A stretch of DNA of 7,552 bases from Lachnospiraceae bacterium (GTDB lineage: Bacteria > Bacillota > Clostridia > Lachnospirales > Lachnospiraceae): NCBI GenBank assembly GCA_017959525.1, contig JAGDAL010000319.1, positions 1 to 7,552 of the forward strand, read 5' to 3'. Below, in pieces: positions 1 through 5,978 of this stretch. A program made the position numbers and the translations under genes. The stretch's first letter is position 1; every line of letters begins with the position of its first letter. The notes below the pieces were generated by a model. That model had not been told where the DNA came from and searched no databases. It worked only from the letters and a program-made list of their open reading frames with translations.

Positions 1-1211
1 GCTACCTGAACCTCTCCCGGAGCACCGATGTGCTGGGCAACGGAGATGGTAACAGAGGATGTGGTAGCTTCCTGTAACTCATCGATTTTGTAATCATAGT
101 AAGCTTCCAGGTCTAAGCGCATCGCCAGACGCTTGGAGTTGATCTTGCGAAAGGCGCGTTCATCCCGGAAAGTAAATTCATCCCTGCTTCGTTCATAACG
201 AATGCCAGCCTTGCGATATTCTCCTTTTAACATCTGATTCACGCGGCGAGGAGAGAGCTGCATTGGGCAGGCATAGACCTCACAAACACCGCATTCACTA
301 CAGGTGAGTGCTTCCTTTACTACTGGGGAAGCTAAGGTTTCTTCTAAGTTCTCGCTATAAGCCATGGCGCGCATAATCTTGTGCGGTGCCAAATCATGGC
401 CGGAGAGGAAGCGTGGGCACATGGAGGTACAGGTCTGACACTGAATACAGGATATTCTTGCCATGCGAAGTGCCTGCTGCAACGGCATTTCCCTGGCCTG
501 CACCAGTCTGGTGCCATCCGGAACGATGACCACGCCACTTGTTGTTTTTGTAACATATAAGTCCTTGGATTCTTCCTTGGTATAGAGCTTGCCCATCATC
601 GGACCGCCGATTAACACATGGTAGGAATCCAGCTTGCTACCGCCGGCTAAGGCAATACACTCTGCGATGGAAGTGCCAAGCGGCGCCTTCACAATGGTCG
701 GGTGTGCCACTTCGCCCGTGACGGTTAAGTATTTCTGGGTAAAAGCCACGCCCTGGGAAGCCTCATAGATTCCAATCATAGAAGCTACATTGGATACCAC
801 GGCTCCTACATTTAACGGAATTCCCGCAGGGGGAACCGTGCGCCCCGTCACGTCGCAGACCAACATCTGCTCGTCACCGGCCGGGTAGTAGTTCTGCAAT
901 TCATATAAGGTGACCGGGCTGGATAATTTCTTAATCGCAGCGTTTAATGCTGCGATTTCATCCCGATAGGTTGTTTTTAATCCAATGACCAAATGCTTTG
1001 CTTCTGTTATTTTTCCAACAGATTCCACGGCCCGAATCAGATCCTCGGGACGATGCTTCATTAAGTATCGATCCGTGCGAAGCAGTGGTTCACATTCTGC
1101 CGCATTGACGATGAGGTACTCCACCTTGCAGTTTAGCTTGGCATGGGTGGGAAAGCCTGCACCGCCGCATCCAACGATGCCGGCGTCTTTGATTTGTTCT
1201 ATTAGTTCCAT
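1..1211 (-). CDS. pduS: PduS-like flavin/iron-sulfur electron-transfer protein (RnfC/NuoF-like), truncated at the window edge
   Basis: I read 403 uninterrupted codons from the ATG at 1211 down to base 1; the gene continues past the left edge. The family is a BMC-associated flavoprotein with two 4Fe-4S clusters, related to RnfC/Nqo1, that passes electrons from NADH; in B12-dependent Pdu systems it reduces cobalamin. Seen here: an N-terminal glycine-rich loop GCGGAGFP (residues 14-21), then two ferredoxin-like cysteine sets, Cys255/258/261/265 and Cys304/307/310/315, each ending in Cys-Pro. A segment after about residue 385 looks like the start of the C-terminal SLBB/barrel region. Family members are about 450 residues, so roughly 50 are missing. 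The start is supported by similarity of the N-terminus to PduS and by a G-rich GTGGGGG about 8 bases upstream, a weak ribosome binding site. It is transcribed divergently from the shell/enzyme operon. No B12 enzyme is visible, so its electron acceptor here is unknown. Confidence 0.9.
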   Translation of the reverse strand, partial: MELIEQIKDAGIVGCGGAGFPTHAKLNCKVEYLIVNAAECEPLLRTDRYLMKHRPEDLIRAVESVGKITEAKHLVIGLKTTYRDEIAALNAAIKKLSSPVTLYELQNYYPAGDEQMLVCDVTGRTVPPAGIPLNVGAVVSNVASMIGIYEASQGVAFTQKYLTVTGEVAHPTIVKAPLGTSIAECIALAGGSKLDSYHVLIGGPMMGKLYTKEESKDLYVTKTTSGVVIVPDGTRLVQAREMPLQQALRMARISCIQCQTCTSMCPRFLSGHDLAPHKIMRAMAYSENLEETLASPVVKEALTCSECGVCEVYACPMQLSPRRVNQMLKGEYRKAGIRYERSRDEFTFRDERAFRKINSKRLAMRLDLEAYYDYKIDELQEATTSSVTISVAQHIGAPGEVQV

Positions 1212-1260
1212 GTATTTACCCCCACTTTGACTCAAGTGTTTGCACATTTACGTCGCCCTC

Positions 1261-1290
1261 ATTATAGGATGCAGCCCCGACATCCAACAA
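1261..1290 (-). promoter_or_regulatory. Candidate sigma-70-type promoter for pduS
   Basis: Read on the minus strand, bases 1266-1261 are a perfect TATAAT -10 box. TTGTTG at 1290-1285 could serve as a -35 box with an 18-base spacer, matching the consensus only at its first three positions. Transcription would begin near 1254, leaving a leader of roughly 43 bases before the ATG at 1211. The -10 match is strong; the -35 match is weak. This is inferred from sequence only. Confidence 0.45.
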
Positions 1291-1373
1291 TGAACCAGAG
1301 AAACCACAAGATGGTAAAAAATGAACCTGGCCATGGTAAAAAATTCCACTTTGGCAAAAATCCTTGGTTCGTT
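1289..1373 (+). repeat. AATGAACC direct repeat pair with a third, inverted copy
   Basis: AATGAACC occurs at 1289-1296 and 1320-1327, 31 bases apart (about three helical turns). GGTTCGTT at 1366-1373 is the inverted form with one difference. The second and third copies, with their flanking A6 (1316-1321) and T6 (1372-1377) tracts, could pair as a 12-base stem containing one G-T wobble around a 38-base loop. The loop is too large for a typical terminator, so protein-binding half-sites are more plausible. Confidence 0.35.
1311..1344 (+). repeat. 12-base direct repeat ATGGTAAAAAAT, two copies
   Basis: Exact copies lie at 1311-1322 and 1333-1344, 22 bases start to start, about two turns of the DNA helix. 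A degraded third relative, TGGCAAAAAT, is at 1352-1361. Spacing on one helix face suggests binding sites for a dimeric or AraC-type regulator, or an A-tract curvature element. The repeat is directly visible; its function is inference. Confidence 0.5.
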
Positions 1374-1422
1374 TTTTTCATTTTTTTGTTTTGCTGGCTT
1401 CACGAAATCAAACCCATGCCGA

Positions 1423-1431
1423 TGCTATGAT
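1423..1431 (+). promoter_or_regulatory. Candidate extended -10 promoter for the BMC operon
   Basis: TGCTATGAT at 1423-1431 is an extended -10 element: TGn followed by TATGAT, which matches five of six consensus bases. No good -35 box lies at the right distance, as is common for extended -10 promoters, and a long T-rich tract (1372-1392) lies further upstream. Start of transcription would be near 1438, about 40 bases before the PduU-like ATG. The inverted repeats at 1433-1452 would overlap the start site, a suitable place for a repressor or activator. Confidence 0.4.
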
Positions 1432-1432
1432 G

Positions 1433-1452
1433 ACCTTGCTCGAAGGTAGCAA
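1433..1452 (+). promoter_or_regulatory. Two overlapping short inverted repeats at the operon start
   Basis: ACCTT (1433-1437) is the reverse complement of AAGGT (1443-1447) with a 5-base gap. TTGCT (1436-1440) is the reverse complement of AGCAA (1448-1452) with a 7-base gap. The two interleave, so as RNA hairpins they could not form together; as DNA they could be an operator directly downstream of the candidate -10. Each arm is only 5 bases, so chance occurrence is quite possible. Confidence 0.25.
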
Positions 1453-1477
1453 CAAAACATGAAAGAGGCAGATACGT

Positions 1478-1870
1478 ATGGAAGAGATTGGAAGTAACGC
1501 ATACTGGTCCGATCATGCGAATAATCTGGTTCGAATCATACAAGAGAGCGTTCCCGGTAAGCAGATTACCATGGCGCATATCGTATCCAATCCTGACCCG
1601 ATTCTCTATCAGAAACTCGGCCTGGATCCGAAAGTGGATTATCACAATGCGGCAATTGGAATTATGGCAATTTCACCTTATGAGACTGCAATCATCGCTG
1701 CAGATTTATGTATGAAGTATTCGCCGGTGAAGCTGGGATTTATCGACCGGTTCTCCGGAACGCTGATTGTGACAGGGCTGATTTCTGATGTGGAGGTCGG
1801 ATTCGAACGGGTGCTGGAATATTCCCATGACGCCATGGACTACACCGTATGTCCTATCACCAAGACATAA
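1478..1870 (+). CDS. pduU: PduU/EutS-type circularly permuted BMC-H shell protein
   Basis: This is a 130-residue minor shell protein of a metabolosome; relatives form hexamers with a small beta-barrel over the pore and sit in the shell facet. Seen here: the family signature VPGKQITMAHIVSNP (residues 25-39), then the BMC core with AIGIMAISPYE and the GFIDRFSG loop, and the C-terminal end CPITKT, which closely parallels PduU. Compared with PduU (about 116 residues), it has a longer N-terminus (about 24 residues before VPGKQ) and a few extra residues around LGLDPKVDYH. The start is supported by AGAGG at 1464-1468, 9 bases upstream. It is the first gene of the plus-strand operon and is followed after 3 bases by the PduV-like GTPase, the same gene pairing as pduU-pduV and eutS-eutP. 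EutS is the main alternative name. Confidence 0.9.
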   Translation: MEEIGSNAYWSDHANNLVRIIQESVPGKQITMAHIVSNPDPILYQKLGLDPKVDYHNAAIGIMAISPYETAIIAADLCMKYSPVKLGFIDRFSGTLIVTGLISDVEVGFERVLEYSHDAMDYTVCPITKT

Positions 1871-1873
1871 CAT

Positions 1874-2302
1874 ATGAAGAAAATCATTCTAAACGGAAGG
1901 GTAGGATGTGGAAAAACCACACTGACCCAGGCCTTAAAGGGGGAAAAACTTCATTATCACAAAACCCAGTACATCAACCACTATGACGCAGTGATTGATA
2001 CACCGGGGGAGTACGCAGAGATTAAGGAATTGGCAAGAGCCTTGATTCTCTATTCTTATGAAGCGGATGTCATCGGACTGATGGCCAGCTCCATGGAAGA
2101 CTATTCGCTGTATTCCCCGAACATCGCATCTTTGGCCACCAGACCGGTGATCGGCATCGTTACACAGATCGACCGACCGGGAGCACGGCCCGACTGGGCG
2201 GAGTTATTCCTAAGAAATGCAGGCTGTAAGGATATCTTTTTTGTATCCGCAAAAACCGGAGAAGGCATTCAGGAACTTCTGGACTATCTTCGGGATGAGT
2301 AG
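1874..2302 (+). CDS. pduV: PduV/EutP-type small Ras-like GTPase associated with the microcompartment
   Basis: A 142-residue P-loop GTPase, near the usual EutP/PduV length of about 150. PduV has been linked to the outside of the compartment and its movement or partition in the cell; the exact role is unsettled. Seen here: the Walker A/G1 motif GRVGCGKT (residues 8-15), a candidate G2 threonine at 31, G3 DTPG (42-45), G4 in the divergent form TQID (97-100) in place of NKxD, and a G5-like SAK (125-127). The ATG is 3 bases after the stop of the PduU-like gene with no good ribosome binding site of its own, so translational coupling is likely. After it comes an 84-base gap before the dehydratase. 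EutP and PduV cannot be separated by sequence alone, but the Pdu-like neighbours favour PduV. Confidence 0.88.
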   Translation: MKKIILNGRVGCGKTTLTQALKGEKLHYHKTQYINHYDAVIDTPGEYAEIKELARALILYSYEADVIGLMASSMEDYSLYSPNIASLATRPVIGIVTQIDRPGARPDWAELFLRNAGCKDIFFVSAKTGEGIQELLDYLRDE

Positions 2303-2314
2303 TGACTTTTGAGT

Positions 2315-2341
2315 ATCGATTGATCGTCCCCATTGGTCGGT
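2315..2341 (+). other. Possible RNA hairpin between the GTPase and dehydratase genes
   Basis: Bases 2315-2324 can pair with 2332-2341 in RNA over ten consecutive positions around a 7-base CGTCCCC loop, but four of the pairs are G-U. No U-run follows, so it is not a normal terminator. It could set the 5' end of a processed message, allowing the dehydratase to be expressed differently from the two genes before it. Weakly supported. Confidence 0.2.
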
Positions 2342-2386
2342 GCTTGATAGTAATAAAAAACTAGAGACAAAAGAAGGAGGTTAAAA

Positions 2387-5014
2387 ATGATAGCAAAAGG
2401 CTTCAGTGAACCAACAGAAAGAGTTAAAAGACTTAAAAAAGCCATTATTGATGCAACGCCTTATGTAGAAGAAGACCGTGCACTCTTGGTAACGGAGTCC
2501 TACAAACAGACGGAGGGACTGCCACCGGTTATGCGTAGAGCAAAAGCAGCAGAGCATATTTTCAATAATTTGCCTGTTACCATCCATGAGGATGAGCTGA
2601 TTGTCGGATCCATCACCAAGAATCTTCGTTCCACCGAGCTGTGTCCGGAGTTCTCTTTTGACTGGGTGGAGAAGGAATTCGATACCATGGCAACCCGTAT
2701 GGCAGATCCATTCGTAATTACCAAGGAGACTGCTGCGAAGTTACATGAGTGCTTCCAGTATTGGCCTGGCAAGACCACATCCGATCTGGCAAGTGCTTAT
2801 ATGTCCAAGGAAGCGCATCAGGCACAGGACAACGGCGTATTTACCGTAGGAAATTACTACTACGGTGGTATCGGCCATGTTTGTGTTGATTATGGAAAAA
2901 TTCTTCGCATCGGTTTTACCGGAATTATCGAAGAGGCAGCTGCCGCAATGGCAAAACTGACCGTAGACGATCCGGAATACCAGAAGAAATCTCAGTTCTA
3001 TCAGGCAGTTATCATCTCTTACAATGCAGCAATTAATTTTGCTCATCGTTATGCAGATGAGGCAAGAAGACAGGCATCTGTATGCCCGGACCCAACCAGA
3101 AAGGCAGAACTTCTTAAGATTGCTGAGAACTGTGATCATGTACCACAGTACGGCGCTCGTAATTTCTACGAGGCATGCCAGTCCTTCTGGTTCGTTCAGG
3201 CAATGATCCAGATTGAGGCAAACGGCCACTCCATTTCTCCTGGACGTTTTGATACTTATATGTATCCGTTCTTCAGAGATGACAAGACCATCAGCAGAGA
3301 GTTCGCACAGGAACTCATTGACTGTATTTGGATTAAGTTAAATGACGTTAACAAGACCCGTGATGAGGTATCTGCTCAGGCATTCGCCGGATACGCAGTA
3401 TTCCAGAACCTGGGTGTTGGCGGTGTAGATGAGAACGGTATGGACATGACCAACGACATTTCCTACATGGCAATGGAAGCTTGTGCACATGTTCGCTTAC
3501 CAGCACCATCTTTCTCCATTCGTTATCACCAGAATACACCGGATGATTTCTTGTTTAGAGCATGTGAATTGTCCAGATTGGGACTTGGTGTTCCTGCAAT
3601 GTATAACGATGAGTCCATCATTCCTTCTTTGATGAACAGAGGTATTCCGCTCAAGGATGCTAGAAATTACTGCATCATCGGCTGCGTAGAGCCTCAGGTT
3701 CCTCATAAGACCGACGGATGGCATGATGCGGCATTCTTCAATACTGCAAAGATTATGGATATCACCATGCATGGTGGTGTGACCAACGGCATTCAGCTCG
3801 GACCGAAGACTCCTCCAATGGAGACCTGGACCAGCCTGGATGACTTCTATAAGAATTATGAGATCCAGATGAAGTACTTCGTAGACCTCTTGGTAGACGC
3901 TGACAACGCCGTAGACGTTGCCCATGCTGAGAGAGCTCCACTTCCGTTCTTATCCGCTATGGTTGAGGATTGTATCGGCCGCGGTAAGACCGTTATGGAA
4001 GGTGGTGCAATCTACAACTTCACCGGTCCTCAGGCGTTCGGTATCATCGACACCGGTGATTCCGTATATGCAATGAAGAAGCACTGCTTCGATTTGAAGG
4101 ATGTAGACATCAGAGATTTGAAGGAAGCTATCGATAACAACTTCGGTTATCCGGAAGGAACCAAGGAAATCGCTTCTACCCGTGGTGGTGGATGTGGCTG
4201 TGGATGCGGCGCATCTGTTCCGAATCCTGTTTCCGCAACTGTTGGAAATACCACAGCAACCACACAGGATGTTCATGACATCGTAAAACAGATCTTAATG
4301 AACAACGGATCAATCGATGTTGCAACCTTAACCAAGCAGGTAAATGCCAAGATCGGTGCAGGCGCAAGCAGCGCTCCGGCAGCCGTTCTTCCGACACCGA
4401 CCAATCCGAAGTATGCAGACATCAAGAGAAAGATGGAGCAGACCGAGTGGTTCGGTAACGATATTGACGAAGTTGATATGATCTGCCGCAAGTGTACACA
4501 GGTATACGAGTTAGAGGTAGAGAAGCACTACAACCCACGTGGAGGCCAGTTCCAGGCAGGATGCTATCCGGTATCCGCTAACGTTCTCTTCGGTAAGGAT
4601 GTTGGAGCTCTTCCGGACGGACGTCTGGCTCAGGATCCTCTGGCAGACGGTGTTGGACCTCGTCAGGGACATGATACCAACGGTCCTACAGCTACCTTGA
4701 ATTCCGTAGGTAAGTTAGACCATATGTTGGCATCCAACGGAACCTTATTGAATTACAAGTTCCTTCCAAGTGCCGTTGCAGGCGACAGTGGTTTGCAGAA
4801 CTTCGCAGCATGTGTTCGTGCTTACTTCGATCACAAGGCTGATCACGTACAGTTCAACGTTATTGATAAGCAGACCTTGATTGAAGCACAGCAGCATCCG
4901 GAACAGCACAAGGATTTGGTTGTTCGTGTAGCCGGATATTCTGCTCAGTTTACAAGCCTGGCAAGAGAAGTACAGGACGATATCATCGGACGTACCGAAG
5001 GATCTTTCGAGTAA
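2387..5014 (+). CDS. B12-independent glycyl radical diol dehydratase (1,2-propanediol or glycerol) with an internal encapsulation-peptide insertion
   Basis: This 875-residue glycyl radical enzyme dehydrates a 1,2-diol to an aldehyde in the compartment lumen. Seen here: His164, His281, Ser282, Cys433 in GCVEPQ, Glu435 and Asp447, all at the same numbers as I recall for C. butyricum glycerol dehydratase (DhaB1), and the glycyl radical motif RVAGYSAQF with Gly at 850. In the 787-residue C. butyricum enzyme that glycine is at 763. The 87-residue excess lies between about 590 and 675, where the chain carries GGGCGCGCG (600-608), a low-complexity linker, a helix at about 627-638 (QDVHDIVKQILM) resembling a BMC encapsulation peptide, and an Ala/Pro/Thr-rich linker. 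A perfect AAGGAGG at 2374-2380 fixes the start. The activase follows after 16 bases. Choline lyase CutC is disfavoured by the active-site set. Residue 339 is Phe, which may favour propanediol over glycerol. Confidence 0.93.
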   Translation: MIAKGFSEPTERVKRLKKAIIDATPYVEEDRALLVTESYKQTEGLPPVMRRAKAAEHIFNNLPVTIHEDELIVGSITKNLRSTELCPEFSFDWVEKEFDTMATRMADPFVITKETAAKLHECFQYWPGKTTSDLASAYMSKEAHQAQDNGVFTVGNYYYGGIGHVCVDYGKILRIGFTGIIEEAAAAMAKLTVDDPEYQKKSQFYQAVIISYNAAINFAHRYADEARRQASVCPDPTRKAELLKIAENCDHVPQYGARNFYEACQSFWFVQAMIQIEANGHSISPGRFDTYMYPFFRDDKTISREFAQELIDCIWIKLNDVNKTRDEVSAQAFAGYAVFQNLGVGGVDENGMDMTNDISYMAMEACAHVRLPAPSFSIRYHQNTPDDFLFRACELSRLGLGVPAMYNDESIIPSLMNRGIPLKDARNYCIIGCVEPQVPHKTDGWHDAAFFNTAKIMDITMHGGVTNGIQLGPKTPPMETWTSLDDFYKNYEIQMKYFVDLLVDADNAVDVAHAERAPLPFLSAMVEDCIGRGKTVMEGGAIYNFTGPQAFGIIDTGDSVYAMKKHCFDLKDVDIRDLKEAIDNNFGYPEGTKEIASTRGGGCGCGCGASVPNPVSATVGNTTATTQDVHDIVKQILMNNGSIDVATLTKQVNAKIGAGASSAPAAVLPTPTNPKYADIKRKMEQTEWFGNDIDEVDMICRKCTQVYELEVEKHYNPRGGQFQAGCYPVSANVLFGKDVGALPDGRLAQDPLADGVGPRQGHDTNGPTATLNSVGKLDHMLASNGTLLNYKFLPSAVAGDSGLQNFAACVRAYFDHKADHVQFNVIDKQTLIEAQQHPEQHKDLVVRVAGYSAQFTSLAREVQDDIIGRTEGSFE
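4184..4408 (+). other. Inserted segment in the dehydratase: Gly/Cys repeat plus encapsulation-peptide-like helix
   Basis: This part of the dehydratase gene encodes residues 600-674. It begins with GGGCGCGCG (Cys603, 605, 607), runs through a Thr/Ala/Asn-rich linker, forms a probable amphipathic helix QDVHDIVKQILM (627-638), then a second short helix-like stretch (643-656), and ends in an Ala/Pro/Thr-rich tether to PTNP. On both sides the sequence resumes the normal glycyl radical enzyme fold: AIDNNFGYP before it and YADIKRK...FGNDIDEVD after it. Helix plus flexible linkers is the layout of known BMC cargo-targeting peptides, usually found at protein ends. The targeting role is inferred. Confidence 0.65.
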
Positions 5015-5030
5015 GAGGGTAGACGGGCTT

Positions 5031-5948
5031 ATGAACACAATTGATTACGAGCAGAAGGGTGTTGTATTTAACATGCAGCGTTACTCGGTGCACGACGGCC
5101 CGGGCATACGAACCATCGTGTTTTTAAAAGGTTGTCCCTTGCATTGCCGCTGGTGCTCCAATCCGGAATCCCAGCGCATGTTGCCCAATATCATGTTTGA
5201 AGCGGCCAAGTGTATTGGTTGCGGACGATGTGTACAGGCGTGCAAAAACGGGGCCCTAAGCAAGCAAAACCGATTTTTCGTAGACCGAACCAAGTGCAAG
5301 ACCTGTGGAGAATGTGTTGCGGTATGCCCGACAGGAGCGCTCACCATCAAAGGCAAGTATATGACCGTTGCCGAGGTGGTGAAGGAGCTGAAGAAAGATG
5401 CAGGAGCGTTTCGAAGATCGGCGGGCGGCGTCACAATCTCCGGTGGTGAAGGGTTGGTACAACACGAATTCACGACTGAGATTTTGAAAGCGTGCCAGGC
5501 CCAGGGCTGGAGCACCGCCTTCGAAACCACAGGCTATGCAGATCCGAAGGTGAGTGAGGAAGTTTTTCCTTATGTGAATCACACACTTTTGGACATAAAA
5601 AGTATGAATCCGACCAAGCACAAAGAGCAGACCGGCGTGGACAATGCATTGATATTGGAAAACGCCAGACGTATTGCCGAGCTTAGCCAGGTGACGGTTC
5701 GCGTACCGGTCATTCCGGGATTCAATTATTCTGAGGAGGACATCCGAGCCATCGGTGAGTTCGCCAAAACATTACCCCATGTGGATACGGTGCATTTGCT
5801 TCCGTATCACGCATTGGGCAGTAACAAGTATGAGATGGTGGGCCGCACCTACGAGATGGAGACCTTGGAAAACTTGAAGCACAGCGAAGTCACCGGCTTA
5901 GCACAGATTATTACGGACATGGGTCTTTCCTGTGTGATTGGTGGATAA
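5031..5948 (+). CDS. Glycyl radical enzyme activating enzyme (radical SAM)
   Basis: This 305-residue protein matches the size of glycyl radical activases of the glycerol dehydratase type (about 304). It reductively cleaves S-adenosylmethionine and abstracts hydrogen from Gly850 of the dehydratase upstream. Seen here: YSVHDGPGIRT near the N-terminus, the radical-SAM cluster motif CPLHCRWC (Cys35, 39, 42), a two-cluster ferredoxin insert with Cys61/64/67/71 and Cys89/92/95/99, and the SAM-binding SGGE (137-140). The residue after GGE is Gly where SGGEP is common. Downstream elements include TTGYAD, LDIKSM and a VPVIPGFN strand. AGAGGG at 5014-5019 lies 11 bases before the ATG. The gene starts 16 bases after the dehydratase stop, as is usual for enzyme/activase pairs. 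The activase family is certain; the substrate protein is inferred from adjacency. Confidence 0.93.
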   Translation: MNTIDYEQKGVVFNMQRYSVHDGPGIRTIVFLKGCPLHCRWCSNPESQRMLPNIMFEAAKCIGCGRCVQACKNGALSKQNRFFVDRTKCKTCGECVAVCPTGALTIKGKYMTVAEVVKELKKDAGAFRRSAGGVTISGGEGLVQHEFTTEILKACQAQGWSTAFETTGYADPKVSEEVFPYVNHTLLDIKSMNPTKHKEQTGVDNALILENARRIAELSQVTVRVPVIPGFNYSEEDIRAIGEFAKTLPHVDTVHLLPYHALGSNKYEMVGRTYEMETLENLKHSEVTGLAQIITDMGLSCVIGG

Positions 5949-5978
5949 AAAGACAACGAAACAGAATGGAGGAACAAA

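Larger units (their letters stand above)
1212..1477. promoter_or_regulatory. Divergent regulatory region between pduS and the shell/enzyme operon
   Basis: This 266-base gap separates two divergently transcribed units and is much more AT-rich than the genes, with A-runs around 1316-1360 and T-runs at 1372-1378 and 1381-1387. It contains candidate promoters facing both ways, a 12-base direct repeat, a second family of 8-base repeats, a TTGA-C-TCAA palindrome at 1227-1235 near the pduS start, and two overlapping inverted repeats just before the pduU-like gene (all but the TTGA-C-TCAA site are listed separately). No convincing protein is encoded. The arrangement suggests joint control of both units by an operon-specific regulator, but no regulator gene is in the window and the binding protein is unknown. 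Confidence 0.6.

Noticed and set aside
985..1230. 81-codon plus-strand frame
   Set aside because: It lies antisense to the strongly supported PduS reading frame and has no recognisable domain.
1316..1378. Possible intrinsic terminator formed by AAAAAATGAACC and GGTTCGTTTTTT
   Set aside because: The loop would be 38 bases, the GC part of the stem is short, and a terminator is not expected between divergent promoters with no upstream plus-strand gene. An attenuator cannot be fully excluded.
1227..1430. 67-codon frame across the divergent intergenic region, starting TTG and encoding a hydrophobic WFVFFIFLF stretch
   Set aside because: It has no ribosome binding site, begins with a rare start codon, and the hydrophobic run is just the translation of T-rich DNA in a region full of promoter-like repeats.
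2741..3229. 162-codon minus-strand frame inside the dehydratase gene
   Set aside because: A shadow of a well-supported coding sequence; its protein matches no known family and there is no ribosome binding site.
3497..3925. 142-codon minus-strand frame inside the dehydratase gene
   Set aside because: Same reason: antisense shadow over the catalytic-site region, with no domain.
4184..4408. Two separate genes or a frameshift joined across the insertion in the dehydratase
   Set aside because: The frame is continuous, codon use does not change, and both sides resume the enzyme family's normal sequence.
2387..5014. Choline trimethylamine-lyase (CutC), another common glycyl radical BMC enzyme
   Set aside because: The active-site set His164/His281/Ser282/Glu435/Asp447 and GCVEPQ...GWHDAAFFN fits glycerol/propanediol dehydratase, and the surrounding genes are Pdu-like rather than Cut-like.
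5081..5530. 149-codon minus-strand frame over the activase
   Set aside because: Antisense shadow of the ferredoxin and radical-SAM motifs; its cysteine/proline-rich composition is the complement of those motifs.
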